Shown: piece after piece, positions 1 through 14,800 of the stretch
How positions within the stretch are numbered: position 1 is the first letter of the stretch
Layout of the letters: every line of letters starts with the position of its first letter
NCBI GenBank assembly: GCA_905250885.1
Contig: CAJNOQ010000393.1
Location: 1 to 52,394, forward strand
From: Didymodactylos carnosus
Lineage: Eukaryota > Rotifera > Eurotatoria > Philodinida > Philodinidae
Reading direction: 5' to 3'
DNA: 52,394 bases
Position numbers and translations under genes: made by a program
The notes under the pieces: model-generated
Database searches by the model: none
Seen by the model: only the letters and a program-made list of their open reading frames with translations
What the model was told of the DNA's origin: nothing

Positions 1-178
1 TTTCCAAAGATCCTCTGAAAATCCGATCTCTGGAATTTTTTCAAAAGTTGCTTCCGCTTGTGAAAAGTTCTGCTCAAGTCTTGGCTATTGAATAGCGAAA
101 ATCGCAGGTCTCTATCTCATTTCTATCAAAAGTTATTCAAAAAATGCCCACGGGTCTTGTATTTTGGGATGGATAGTA
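1..178. repeat. Arm-like copy of the 41-kb foldback repeat family
   Basis: This stretch resembles the right arm of the foldback at 41,041-41,667. Shared words in the same order are TTTCCAAAG, then AATCGCAGGT, then TTCTATCAAAAGTTATTCAAAA, with a GGATGG-type end close to 170. The middle has diverged. The other arm would lie outside the window, so this may be half of a foldback or a solo arm. No coding function is evident. Confidence 0.55.
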
Positions 179-449
179 ATTCTAATATATCTTTATACAT
201 CTTGCCAATCGTGCTTTGGTCGTGATTTCTGAGATCGCAATTCATAGATGGACGAGTACAGGATTTCTTGAGCACGAGTCAAGTATCAATGCAAGAACGA
301 ATATAATTATTTCTACTTGAATTTATATATTCTGATGTTGTCTGAATTATGAGAGAAATCTGCATCCAAGTCCATGGAAAAACCGATCCCTTTTGTCAAT
401 ATATCAATCCTTTGTCCATGAAACGATTTTTTTTTCGCATTGGAATTAT

Positions 450-759
450 CATATCACCAAATCGAAAAATTTTAAAAGCTTGTTCGGTCAAAACCGATTG
501 CAGATTCGTCTTCTCCATAGTCGATTATCTTGCGCGCGATAACTTTTGGATCGGGGTACTTCAGAAAAAAAGATTTGCTCCTGGTCCTGCTCAATTATTT
601 TTGAAAAAGTCATTGCATGGGACCATAGTTAAAACGATGTCGAAAATTTTTTCTAAAGTATCCGGATCCAAAAGTTCTCGCGTTCAAGATAATCCACTAT
701 GGAAAAGAGGAATCTGCAATCGGTTTTGATTGAACAAGCTTTTAAAATTTGGTGATATG
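450..759. repeat. Foldback (inverted-repeat) element, about 310 bp
   Basis: The left arm (about 450-580) and the right arm (about 636-759) are imperfect inverted copies. Both begin with CATATCACC at their outer ends, and both contain TTTTAAAAGCTTGTT, AAAACCGATTGCAGATTC and a GGATC(G/C)GG(G/A)TACTT core. The loop is about 55 bp. A 126-codon plus-strand reading frame runs through the element, but it is only the arms being read and matches no protein I know. Related single-arm sequence occurs near 44,786-44,905. This looks like a MITE or foldback-type nonautonomous transposon; terminal duplications were not resolved. Confidence 0.7.
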
Positions 760-2507
760 TCTAGAAAAACGTTAGGTAGTTTCGTTCTGGTAGATAGACT
801 ATAGTATTTCGAAAAGTACAGTATTTGAAACAAGTCGACAATAATTTTATATAAATGTTTGATTTTTCTTAAAGCTTATTTCTCTTCATTATCAAAATTT
901 TTTTAAATGCTTGTTCATATCCACGAACAACTCATTGAAATCAATGTTTAATGAAGATCTCCAGCTATACAAAACAGCTTATATTGTCTATTAACGATAT
1001 ATAATTTCAAAAAGAATTTTTTTTGTTGTCAATAATGAAACATATAGCATCAATAGCTGATATTAAAATATCTCATTCTATAAACTAATAAAAAACATAT
1101 AATCCAATTAACATCACATAGCGTCATCGTAATTCATACATAGTTCTCTTTCGTGACATAATCATGCATTTTAATTCCATTGGCATAAACTCTTAATTCA
1201 CTCAGCACGAAAGGTTATTGTCTTAATTATTTGTAAAGTTTATCTCATTATCTTTAATTAAAATGACAAATAAATTGATATTGCAATAAACAAAATCATT
1301 ATTTATCGTTTAACTATTGTTTGTATTGAGAAAAATAATATTTTCCATCTTATCAAACTAAAACTTATTTTCTAAACTGACGAACGAATGACTTTCCTAT
1401 AATTTATTAGCTTTCTTTGACGAAAAAAACAAAACAAAAAAACAATTATATAAGAGAGCATTTAAATTTTCTATACCGTAACTATATGAAAAAAACATTT
1501 TACATTAGCTAAAAATGCAAACGTAAAAACTCGAAGAATTATTTTACACATGAAAATAACAAAATATAAACAAAAAAACCTACTAGCAAAAAATACAACA
1601 ATGCTTACAGCAAGTAAAAAACAAATAAAAGATATACTGTTATATGGAATGAGTAGATGGAACAAAGTACGTTTGAAAAGTTGTTAGAATACGAAAACAA
1701 CGTTTTTGATATTTTATTATTCAGAAAACAAATTTTTAAACTTAACTTTTTGGAATATATTAAGATACTACGAATCTACGATAATCTCGATAATGTGATC
1801 ATTTTTGTCTCAGCTTTTAAAAACTATTATAAAGAGTCTAAAGAAAAACTCCAAGGATAACTAATGTCAAATTTTTGTTATTATTATGAGATGAAAAAAA
1901 AAAAAATGTGATAAACAATATATGTGTGACCAAAAGAAACAAAAATTTCCATTTCATTATCGTTTGATTGAAAACTAAGCATATGTGGAACAGTATGTAT
2001 TTGATAATGAGTCATTTTTTACAATAATAATCAATCTAGGCTATAGTGTGAAAAAAAAAACAAAGTACAAAAAAGTTTCTTCAACATTTCTAATATTTTC
2101 ATTCAGAATAAACAAAAAACAGAAAAATTCAATAAAAACAACATATGAAGTCATTAATCACTAAAAACGTTTTCTTTTTGTTTTTTTAATCTGAAAAATT
2201 AAAAATTAAAAATTAAAAATCCACAGAGAGTAAACTGGTGACGGGAAATAACATAAAAAATAAAACAGTTACATAAAATGAATAAGGAAGCAACTGAGCT
2301 TCGGACGGCATAAAAAGAGGAAAAATAAATAAATAAATTGTCGCATAGAATGGTCACAACGAAGTTGATGAAATACATTAAGCATACACAAGTGGACAAT
2401 TATTTTAGTGGATGTGAAATAAATTCAATGAAGTAAAAACAACATATATATCTTAGAACGAGAATGAAAACAAGTGATCCTCTATGCATATAATAAATAA
2501 AATTAAA
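760..2507. other. AT-rich 3' flank without a supported gene
   Basis: This lies downstream of the stop codon of the minus-strand giant gene. It is AT-rich with many A and T runs. Short open frames on both strands (for example a 67-codon plus-strand one at 1,657-1,860) have AT-driven composition and no recognisable domain. A minus-strand AATAAA hexamer occurs near 1,712, but it is far from the stop and cannot be assigned as the polyadenylation signal. Confidence 0.5.
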
Positions 2508-2814
2508 CTAGGATTCTGTTGACTTTAAAGGTTGATTAATTAAAGAACGATGATAATTTCTTGTGGATGATGTGGGATTCTCTATTGTAGTTCTGTTTGA
2601 CGTCGTATGATGATAATGATTTGATGGTATCATAGATGATGAAAAGTTGGAATTTGTATGGCTGGTGGTATCAGAGGGTATCAATCGTATCGCTTCCTTC
2701 GCTAATGATTCTTCATATTTAAATAATTCGGCCAAAGTAATGTCATGAGGCAAATATGTTCGGTGGTTACTGGGTGATATGCGGTTCGCACGTGCCAAAC
2801 GAATGGAGGCTTCA
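2508..2814 (-). CDS. Giant gene, last coding exon (residues 4582-4683)
   Basis: The acceptor is GCATTTTAG|TGAAGC, phase 2 (AG+T = Ser), and the frame ends in TAG at 2,508-2,510. It starts with SEASIRLARANRISP, followed by a helical ITLAELFKYEESLAKEA, then a Ser/Thr/His-rich tail. The Met at 2,798 is internal, not a start. Confidence 0.78.
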
Positions 2815-5800
2815 CTAAAATGCAGATAAGAAATTTAGTTGATTGATACGTTACATGGAAAATATTGGACTTAAAAATTCACTGAAGTTCATAATTTCGT
2901 TTATGTAACCCACAGAAGAGGTTGATAGACATCTACTAAAATTTAGTTTAGTTACAAGGATAGGCTTAGGTATGCATCAGTTACAACTAACTGCTAAAGT
3001 CTCAAACTGATACAATTAAAAACACCTGAAAGAATATAAAATAAGATTTTGTTAAACAAGAGGTACTGATATATTTGAAGCAAAAGCAAAATTCAAAAGC
3101 ATAATAATTTAAATGAAACTTTATTCTTATTTACGGATTCAAAAAGGTCAGAAATTTTGCTTTTACCTATAAATTTTTTCTGACAGTTATGATCAGTTTT
3201 GATTATCAAATGTACGAGTTTTTAACTGTGACAGTTTTTAAGTTTAACAGTTCTGCAATTTTTATAATTACAGATAACCGTAACTGTTGCATGCCTAGAC
3301 AGCCATAGTATAAGTCTGTACCTGGTAAATTTAAAAACAGATTTCTGTACCCTTCTACTATCATTTGTCAGTTCAAAGATGTTGATTGGTCATTAAGTAA
3401 AGCTAACACTGCACGCATGTAACAGCGAAAATTAAAGTATGCATTCATCTCAAGCCATTGCTTTTAATTATTAGAGAGAAAGCATGTTAGCCGCTTAAAT
3501 TATGCTATGTTTGTACATGTTCTCTTAGTGTGCTGTGAGTATTAGAGAAATGTTAACCATTAAAATTGAGATCTCATTCAATAAGTAAACTAGGTTAAAC
3601 ATCATCGACCAAATGGATCGATCATTTGTCAGAAAATATTATATAATATTTCTTGATATTTATAGATAAAAAGTTAATGTGTAGGTTGTTTCATCTGATG
3701 ATAATGAACTAATGTTCAGTTCAAGGAATGTAGTATATGCAATAGAGAGTAGCATAAATCATATTTTTTTATAACTTTTCTAAGTGAGATCATACCGTGT
3801 CCAACACATTATTTTATCATCGACGTTAAAATTAACCGTAGTTTATAGCTAACAAATGTTTCCATAAAATTCTGCCATTTAAAATGTGAAATTCTCAATG
3901 ATTTTTTTCAATATACGTTTTAGAAACATAATAGCATAAAATTTGTTAGTAAAAGAAATTCATTTCAGAAATTTGGAATATAGCAAACATATACATATAA
4001 ACATGCAAGGTGAATAAGCATGCGTATTATCATTCCATATTGAAGGCGTTATATAAACGCAAAATACGATCATGCATAATATTCTGTGTATCAGAATGTA
4101 ATATTAACGTACATTTTATTCTGTTGTGGATGCTTTTTAGCCATCATATCCCATTTTTTATTTCGTTTTATTTTCATATCCATTGCACTACTTTACTAAA
4201 ATTGATCTTCATTCATTTAACAAGAATCTACGCATAATTTCTATGGCGTCGTGAATGAAGTGAAGCAAAAAAGACAAATTTTTAGCAGTGTAGTAGTTTG
4301 TGCTTAACATCTCTTAACATTTAACCTTCGGTTATTTCACAATAAAAAATATTCAAAAGTAAATGTCTCTGTTTCTTTAATCAAATTCAGTGCATCCCAA
4401 TTTGAATTATTTAAAGTAGTGCTTCTCTGAGTAAACTCATTCGGAATCTTTGATTTGTTTGATAGACACACGTGCAGTCAATTTTAACTATTCATATTTG
4501 AAATGAAACCTGATCAACTATTATATCATTTTAACAAGAGAGAACATTTTGTAAATGAAAAAAAACGTTCACTTTTTTTTTGTTAGTGATGTGTGATGTT
4601 TACTACTATTTCTTTGATGCTTTAACTTTCGGACATATGTGCACATTTTGAATACGTTGGTGTAAAAATACTGATAATGAGACTTGAGAAAAAATAACTC
4701 AAAAATCCTGTTCAGTATAGTATTTACTCTAGAATTATACTAAGAAAGACGCAAACAACACATTGTAATAATATACACTGTGAACAGCTCTTACCTTGAT
4801 AATAGGGTTTCTCTTGCATGCTCGAATTGAGAAGCCGATTCTGTATGAAATTGTTGGGAATCTCTTACTAATTTATCTGTTTCGTCTAAAATAGATTGTT
4901 GTGATTTACTCAAACCTTGCATTTCCGATAAGTTTGTCGGCGTGGTTGATGGTAGTGATGTTGGATTTTTATTTTCACCGTTTCTCATTGAGGTTGTCAT
5001 TGATGCACCCGATACGTAATAGGTTGTATAATGGGGAGTGTTTTGTGTAGTCGTTGTGGATGGATTGGTATAATTGAAACTATTATTATTATTATTATTA
5101 TAACTCGGATAACGTATTGTGCCATAAGATGGTAATGCTGAAGAATGGGATGAAAAACGATTTGTTGTACCGTCGAGGGAAGATCGATGAAGTTGATGTT
5201 CATTTTCAAGTACATCATCAATCACTTCATTCGCTGAACGACGACTATCCGTTTGCCTTCTTATTGGAACGTAGACATCTGCTCTTATCGAGGACACGCG
5301 CGGCAAATGGATATCATAGGTTATTTTTGGTTGTGGTGTATATGTTCGTTGTATGGTTTGTGCAGATGACTTTACACTTTGATTTTGTACTGAGGGTTGA
5401 GATTGGTAAGGATATTTTGGAGGTAATGTTGATGCTACGGAAGCATTAGGTGTAAGAAATGATACGTCTAATAAATGGGGATGACTTGCAACTGTGTCTT
5501 GGAGTGGAACATTACTCAAATTTTCTGCACTACTACTCAAAAAGGATTGACGTTTAGTACCATTTAGAACTAATGTGGGTTGTGACGCTGCTGAATTAGT
5601 AGAATGAATGTCTTGCGAGTGTCGTGTTTGTGACTGATCAATAACGCTTGTTGTAGTTGGTGTTGTTTGATTGGATGTAATTGATGATGATGCATCGATA
5701 GCTGATGTTGCTTGCTGACGTCGACGGCTGTAGTAATCACGTTTATTCGTAATAGCTTGTTGCATTAACGATTTTTCTTTTTCCAATTCGCCTATTCTTA

Positions 5801-8800
5801 TGTCTAATTGCTTTTTCGAATCTTCCAAACGTTGTCGATAAACAGCTAAACGTTGTCGAGTTAATGCAGCCATTTCTTCTTCGTATTGGTGCATTTTTAT
5901 TTTAACATTTTCCGTATCCATAGGTGTTGTGTCGAATGAGAGTGAGCGTAACAAAGCGTCTAAATTTAAAAGAATAATTTCACGTTGGTGCAACTATCAA
6001 TTGCAAGTCAGACATTTATCTCTCTCAGCGTATAGTAAAGGTACTCGTTCTTGACAGATTTAGACATGGAGAACACAATAAATACCTGTTTCGCCAATGA
6101 TATAATTCAATTTTGCTTCGGTAAGTTCTACCCATATTTTTGATCTATCCCAATTTAACGATAGTAAATCGAGTATATGAGCTCTTTCACGTCGTAATGC
6201 ATCGATTTGTCGTTCTAGTTCACCAGCTGATGTGCCAACATCACGATAGCTCACTGGCTGTTGATTATTTCGTGTATGATGATGACGAGAAGAAAAATCG
6301 TCGGTTGTTGTTGGCATTTGGATACGAAGACTAGAATTACGATCGTTATTAAGACGAATATTTGCGTGATGCGTAGATGAACGATGACGTCTAGGAGCAT
6401 GTATTAATAATTCACTTTGATGCTCATATAGAGGTTGTCCGTTTTCCTCCTTTGACATAGGTGATGTCTCAATTATTACGTTTGGTGTACTCTCCGTTCT
6501 ACTTAAATTAGTAGCGGTGGACTGTGCCTGTGGGCTAGCTGTTAATGTTCGTTTGCGTGATAATGAGGATGTATCTAATAAATTTGATGTCGAACGTCGT
6601 TGACTGTAAGGTGTGACATTTAGATTCTCGGAAAATTCTTCGCTATCAGACGATGAACCTTTAATGTCGACTTGCAAGGCAAAATTAGCCAATTTTCGGC
6701 GATTTCGAAATGTCTGAAATACACACAAATTGTAATCATAGTTATAAAAAGGTATTTCTTTACAAACTTACTTGAGTATTGTTAGTTGTCATCACAACAT
6801 CGTCCACAAATGTTTCGTTGAGAATTCCTGAATCACCACTACGTTCTAATGATGTACGTTGATTAGCTGCTGTACTACTACTCCATTTACCAGCATCCAT
6901 TTGTTCACTTGATTTAGCACCAGATAATGCATTGTTTTGAGCACCAACATGTGATGATCTGGTATTTAATGTAGTAGTGCTGCCGGGTGATGTGTCATCA
7001 TTAAGCAAATCGGGCTCTGAATAATGATAACGTGGTTTGTCCGATGTTGTTAGATTATTCATACGTGATGGTTGAAAAGTTGTTTTCGCTATTAATCGTT
7101 CAACATCACTCTCATCACTTGTTCGTAATGCATAGTCTTGAAAATCTTTTTTCTTCTTTGGTGTGGTCTCAATATCAGTCGATTGCTGTTGTTGCTGTAC
7201 TCTCAATGGACTATCCGCCGAGCTGATATCCGCATCTTCATCTGTAGGTTGAGTATGCTTAGTTAAAGTACTTTTCCTTGATATTATTTGTTGTTGTACA
7301 GTCGACGGTGATTTTCGTTGCTCAGTAGCTCGAAATTTTGATTCAGAATCAGTCAGCAAGTAGTAATTATCATTTGTATATTGACTAGCAGTCAAAAGTT
7401 GAGGTTGATCGATGACACTCGATTCTGATTTTGTTGTTCTATTTGTTTGTTCTAATTTAGAAATAAATTCTTTGCTGGATATCCACGGTGTTGTTTTTAT
7501 TGTATCTGTTGCTGTTGTTGACATATCCAAAGTATCCGATGACGGAGGAGAAAATTGTGATGTTCTTCTCGTTGACGTGGCAAATCCTGAATCATCAAGT
7601 GCTGCTCCATCAGCTTTCAACGGATTATCGTCGCTCTTTTTATTGTTCTCATTAGCAATTGTTTGTGCTCCAAATGATGCCGTCAATCCGGGTATATCGG
7701 CGATGTACACTTGAGTTTGTGAATTAATAGAACTGATGCGTGGTTGCAGCGAATAAATATCATCAATATTACACTGTGAGCCGAGATCATGATAAGCGAT
7801 TTTCATTGGTGGGCTGTATTGGCAGCTACGATCAATTGTAGTAGTTGACGGTACAGTTATTGGAGATGTACTGGTCGTGTGATACTGTTTCTGAGGACGA
7901 GGCGGGGTTAGTAGATCTTTAATTGGTGAATCAGCTGTATCTCTGTTCTTATTTTGCTTTCTAGGAATGGTAAACATCGGTGGTTCGAGAGATGTGCTAG
8001 ATAAATCTGAATTTTTCCAATTAAATTCGTCAGGTACATCATAGATAGCTTTTGTGGAAAATCTCGTTGGACTTGATGATCTCATTGTAACTGTCTGAAC
8101 TGGATGATTCACTGTACTGATGAAATGTTGAACAGTCGAAGATGGTTGTATTGATCTGTTTGCCGTTAATGGTATATTATGTGAAGACGATGAACGTTGC
8201 TTCGTTGTGGTAGACGACCATTGTGACTGTCCAGGACTTCTCCAATTTGCAGTATGATCTCCTTCAAATACTGTGTGATCATGCCAACTTTCGACAACAT
8301 CAACTTTATCCTTTTTTGGCCGAATCGGCGTAGAATACCCATCTCCTTCAACAATAGATGCTTCACGTTTATCTACAACGATATGGTCAAGTTTTGATGA
8401 TGATAGCTGGTGTTCGTTTTTATCAGACCAGTTTTTAAACATATGATCTTGATCCCGTCTATCATGAATATAAGATGAAGAGGATGCTTTTGCTGTCTTG
8501 CTCGTTTCGTATTGGCTCGGTTGTCGCGATGTATGTTGTGCATTCTGTTCTCCTTTTACACGTTCTTTCGACTTTTGAACGCCATTGTCAATGTAGACAG
8601 ACCCTTGCGTAATAACAATCGACTCACAAATAGAATTGAGCATTGTGGATGGCCCGTCTATATCAATCGAAATCATATCGGATTCATCAAAATGTTTTGG
8701 ATTTGTCCCAATAGTTGGCACTTCGATATCGTCGGATAAGCGTTCATATTTCGTATCCTCTTGTAACGAACTGATGCCATTTGTATGCAGTACCCCACTC

Positions 8801-11800
8801 AAAACTTGATTTAAAATCTTTCGTCCTCTATATGGTATATTTGGTTTTCTAGCCATTATGTCTGGCCCAGCGTCAAAGCGTTTCGTTAATATCACCCGTT
8901 GATCTGTGCCTTCTCTATCTACATAGCCAACCTTGAAACCTTTACCTTGCTTAACTATTTCTAAATCACATACTTTGTTAATTCGTTGTGTTTGAAATTG
9001 ATGGCGATAGGGATCGCGCAGTAAATGTTCACCAGGATATGCAGGTGCGCTTAATCCACGTGGAGGTGACGAGAGACTACTGTATCGTGATATTAAAGGA
9101 ACATGAAACATAGATGATGGTAGTGTTGGGACGTTGTTACGATTTGAAATATTACTATTCAACTTTTGTTCGTATGAATTTGTGTTGAATGTTGTTGAAT
9201 CAACACTAGGTTTTGTACGATACGCTGATGGGTGTTGCGTGAAATCGCTAACAGTGGTTGATGGTATTCGAATGTCGGGACTAATTAACAGTTTTTGTTG
9301 TCGTTCCACATCTTCGGTGGTCGCTGAAAGGCGCGTCGATTCTTGCGATTTCGTTGATGACAACACTCGTTCTTCTTCGTTCTCCTTGTTATTAGAATAT
9401 CTAGTTGACCTTGATCGCGATGGAATATGAGTTGTATAAATATCTGATTTTGATTGTGTAAGGTGATCATACATAGCAGATGACGATAGTTTTGTGTTGT
9501 CACTTTCAGGTAGAATTTTTACTATCGGCTGAATGCTAGAAGACAAGATATCCGATTTCACAGTATTATTTTGTATTTGATTGACAATGTTGACTAAATT
9601 ATCCAGCGGTTGTTCTTTGTGAACATATATATTAGATTCTAAATTATTTGTCAATGTAAATTGTTTATTATTATTAATTTCAAATATATCATGTTTGATT
9701 CTAGTTAATTCGTCAATATTTTTTCTATTCAATGTATCATTCACGATAGGTACCAGAGAATTGATTTGTGGTGGTTTTTCATTAATACTTTTACGTATAT
9801 CATTGACAATTGAAGTTAAGTTATGAACAGACGGCAAGGAAGTAAAATCCATTTGTCTCACAATCGTTGTTAATTCACTGATATTCGATTCAGGTGTGAT
9901 TATATCGTCGAAGATCTCTGGTTCTATTTTTGCCGTTGTAGTTGTATAAATAACATCAGAGGTTTTTATAGAATATACTGGTGAAATATCGATTAGATCA
10001 TCAGTTTGTTTAATTAAAGGTGTATCGTTATTTGTCGATGTAAAAGAAGTAATTTTCTTCTCACCATCAAATGGCAATGATAGAATTTGACTTTTTATTA
10101 AAATCAAATTTTCTATATTCTGGCTGTCTGTTTGTACTTCTGATTCTATATTTTTTTCTTTTTCATTTCTTTCGCCTTCTGTTTCGGACTCAAACAAGTG
10201 AAATAATGCGGATGGTGATGGTTGTTGCACAACGGTCGGACTATACACTTCTACTATTTCTTCTGTATGCTTTTGTTTTTCGCTTTCAATTATTTCTTCT
10301 GTGTTTTTACCTTTAACAAAATCAAAATTTAGTTCATTGTTTGTTTCTATTGTCGGACTAATTTTGATTGATTCATGTTCTTGTTGTTGTTCTAGTAATG
10401 GAAATGTTTTCAAATGATAACTGAGATCTTCTGCTATCTGTTTTTTTGCTTTTATTTCTTCAGCACGACTTTTAGCTGCTTGAGCAATACCAAAAAGTTC
10501 TTGTATGGAATCATTCGTTGTTGTTGTCGTTGGCTGTAACAGGAAAACATTTTCGCTAGGCCGTGATGGAGGTGTATGATTGAGAGAATCACCATCGAAA
10601 AACTGCTGTTCTAAATCAAATAATTCACCATCTAATGAATCATTATCTTGCATGTGTGATGATGTTCGAGGATGTTCGCCTATTTCAGCCAACTCATCTG
10701 CTAATGTCTTTTTAGGTGGACTATGAATTGTATTTTCAGCTAAATTTGATGATGTATTTCCACTTAAACGTGATAAACGATAGGCAAGTTCCGTCGGATC
10801 TAAGTGAGTATCATGGATAGATGACATACTGGTACGTGTTGAAGAGGTATCCGGTGCAACTGTTGCGGGTGCAGAACCAATTTCCTGTGATTTTTGATAT
10901 TCCATATTTGAATCAGTGATATAATCGGAGCCTGAATGTAAATTTTCGTTCTCGTTTATTGGTAACCGTTCAATATAGTACGATAAAGATCGATCAAGTT
11001 TATTTTTATCACTGTCAACGATAGATAATGTATCTGTTTTTTGTGCATGTACATTTATGGTTGATGGAATTATTTCAATTTTATCAGTATGATTAAATGA
11101 AACAGTCGATATTTCATCCGGTATCGAAACAATAGAATCGATAATAGTCGTTGGCGATAATAGCGTCGTTCTAGTAAATATTTCATTATGTTTTGATTCA
11201 ATTTCTAGTTCATCATCCTCGTATTTGACAGATAAATCGTAAAATGCTGGTTGATCAGTTATTGATTTAGTCCATGCTTCGTAATCAATATTATAATAGT
11301 GAGAATGTTTTGGCTGTTCTTCTTTTGATTGTAATTGCTGTTGTTCTCTGTTATAATCAGGTGTGGTCGGTCTACTTTGAATCGAAGATAATGGTCTCGA
11401 TTGTGGTGATGATATATTTGAGTCAGCCTAAAAATGGTTTAGCAATATAGAGAAGGTTAATATTCAAGACCTTTTGAAATATTCACTAAATTTAGAGTTT
11501 AGTGATAACCTACCTCTTCACGTTCGTCTTCTTCTTCTTCGTAGCTGATTTTTTGGTGCAACTGGGTGGTATCTAATGGTATGTCATTAACATCTTTTTT
11601 CAAGTTTTTATCACGTTCAAATACATCATCACTGTCAACGCTGGATGCATACTGTGATGCACGAGAACTTGGAATTGTTGACAGTGAATGGGGACGAAAT
11701 AGTGCCAGTTCTGTATAGGTATCTCTAATATTTGACGTTGCCATTGCCAAAACAGCTGCTTCATCGTGAGCAGCTGACGCATATTCACTATCAAAACCTC

Positions 11801-14800
11801 CAAATTCTGGTAGTTCTTTGTCATTTTCGGCCGTTGTAAAATATTGACTATCAAGCATAAAATCATTTTCGGCATCTCTCATATCATCATCGTCTAAAAA
11901 TCGATGTTGATTTGGATAATGAAACACATAATTGAACTGATTTCCATCATCTGATGTTTCATTTTTTGACGTCGTAGGAGATAATGAAGAAGAAGATGAA
12001 GTATTTCTATTTAAAGCATTTGATAGTAGTTTTTGTATTAGATTTGTCGTTTCATTGTTATTTTCATTTGTAAATGGTTTGGGCGACAGATCGCCGTCAA
12101 GAATAGTACTACCACTACTATTGTTATCTAATAGTGTTTTTTCATTCAATAAAGGAGTTGTTGAAGGTAAAAACTGATTTAAATCGACAGTTTCAGATTG
12201 AGTAATGTGTGGAAATGGTTCATTGGTTAGAGATGGGTTTGACAAATAACTGTTAAAAGATTTTTCTGACTGTTGTTGTTGACTAGACACATCAATTGTT
12301 TGGGATGATCTAATAGTATTAGTAAAATAATCTGGAAAATCATCATACATAAAACCTTGAGATGGTGAACCAACATATTCGTGTTCAACATGTGTAATAT
12401 TTACAATATCATTTGTATTATTCTCTTGTTTCTCTTTCTCAATTATGTTTGGATTACTTTCTTCAAATGATTCAATACTATCGTCTGAGATACGATCAGC
12501 TTCTCCTTCTACTGAATTTTGCTGCGTGGTTGATAATAATAATATTGACTTTTCATCAGTTGGTTCAGCAATGGGCTCAGAAGGACTTGTTCTCTCAATA
12601 TTTGTCTCTTCAACATTTCTTCTTGTTTGATTGAAGGGCGTTGTACGATAAAAATCAAATGGATCCATAGTGGTGATTGGTGCTCCATCGAGTAGGCCTT
12701 GATTTGATGTTTTATTATCGTCTTGTTGTTGCTGTTGATCGGGTGCATATTGACTTCGTTGTAATAAAGTACCGGCATCAAATGATTTGGATTTTGTTGT
12801 TGTAGCCATCGTTTTTGAATTTGAATTCGAATAACGACAAATATCATTGTGACTACGAGATTTTTCTATAATTGGTTCGATATTTGTATAAGAACCAGAT
12901 AAACCGGCAATATGTCTCCGTTTATATTCGGTTAATTCAAAATCATCTTTTTCACTATAGGCCAAGTTTAACAATGAAAACCATATTTGTTCAAGCGTTT
13001 CTTTCGTTATCGTTTTATTATTATACTGGTCTAGGTCACTTAACGAATGGGAATGTTCGTAATTATTTAACGTATGAAAATGATCAGCATCATTCGTATT
13101 AAATTCACTCTCCAAATAATTTAATAAATTTGGACATGAACACGATGTTGTTAAACACGGTGATAAATAAAATTCATCTGAATCACCAATTTCTTGCGAC
13201 AGGCTATATTGAATTATATTAATCGGATTTTTTGATCTCATTTGTTCATCATCGTTCGACTCTAATATTTCTGTTGGTAAAGTTTCATTTTCAAAAGATT
13301 TTATTGGTCTTTGGGGAGAATTTAAATCTTGAATCCATTCACAACGATATTGTTGAGCTAACTGTAGAGCTGCTGCACTCCCAAATGCTTTGTAATACAT
13401 GCCTGAAAAAAAATAAACTTGAGCTACAGAAATAGACTTTAGATAATTAACTTAGATTTAATGTAAAATTAAAAGAGATTCATGAATTTCATGTAAAACA
13501 CCATTAAATTTTTTCAATAACGCCATCTGCCATTCTTTCTCTTTCTAAACTTTTTTTTTTTTTTTGTTTTTCTGCACATATATTATTACTTCTGACGTGC
13601 GCTCACTTTAAATAAACAGGATCTTCTTGAGAAAACAATCGCACTTCAAAGATTTACTGCCTAAGGAGCGTTGTTACGAAGAAAGTGTAGTAACCGTCTC
13701 TTGTCCAAAAAAATTACACAAGTAAAATGAAATAATTTACTTACCGGTTGTTTTTTCTTTCGGTATTAATTGTTCGGATGATGATGAGGATATTGCTCGT
13801 CCATCATGCGTAGAATTATCATCATTATTATTGTAAATCATTGTTGTAGAATCATTAATATTCAAATCCCCAACAGTTGTATCTGTTGTTACTGTTGGCC
13901 TTATATCCGGATAAGATATTTTACTACTCGCATCATTTTCATTTATGTTTGTTTCGTCTTTGTTGTACAAATTTCCTTGTTTTGTGACATTGTCTCCTAT
14001 GTAAGTGAAAAAAAGAGAATGATCTTTAATCGGCTTTGTATTTGTTGTAAAAAAGAGAAAGACCCATGAGTATTTGCTTATGTGTACATTTATACTATCA
14101 TGGCACACATACTACACACACCTTTCATTTCCTTATTCGTTTGCATTTTTTTATTTTCACACATCATACAACTTTTCTTCTTTTGCTTTCTGTTCCTATT
14201 CCCTGTATACATGTAATTTACAAAACTCACTTTTTTGTTCTATTTCAAATGTCCTTTATAAATTCATTAGTTGAGAAAGAGAGAAAAAAAGAGCAATGAA
14301 TTTTCTACTTGTATCACACAAAAGACAAAAAAAACTACACACACACACCTTAGTTGAAGAAGAAACGAACTTATTGTTTTTGTTCAACAAAAAGGTGTAT
14401 CTCTTACCCTCTCATTATAAATGATGACCATTTTTCATATCGTCTTTTGTATTCAGTTGTACAATGGAGCTAATTACAGAGTATACTTAGTCGGTAATTA
14501 AACAAACCCGTTAAGTCGTGTTTCAATAAACACTGACAATGATCATCTGGTAATAATGAAATAGACAATGTAGATGACCAACTATTAGTTATTACGCCAT
14601 TTGAGTGAAAAAATTCACTAGTCAAAACTGATATTGTTTTTTTAGAAGGTAAGTTGTTTATGTATGTTAGTGAGAAAGTAGATAATTAGAGAAACTACAG
14701 ATTCATTATCAAATCCATAGAAATTTTAAAAAAAGCTAATTTAAAACATTACTTTTGCTATTTTAAGGCTACATCAGCCCACTTTTCCTTTTAAAAGTAA

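Noticed and set aside
5117..5449. Plus-strand 110-codon frame opposite the coiled-coil exon
   Set aside because: Shadow of the minus-strand coding exon, whose frame, composition and splice joins are much better supported. The same applies to plus-strand frames at 7,032, 7,412, 8,512, 9,134, 10,071, 12,413, 19,578, 20,457 and 35,440.
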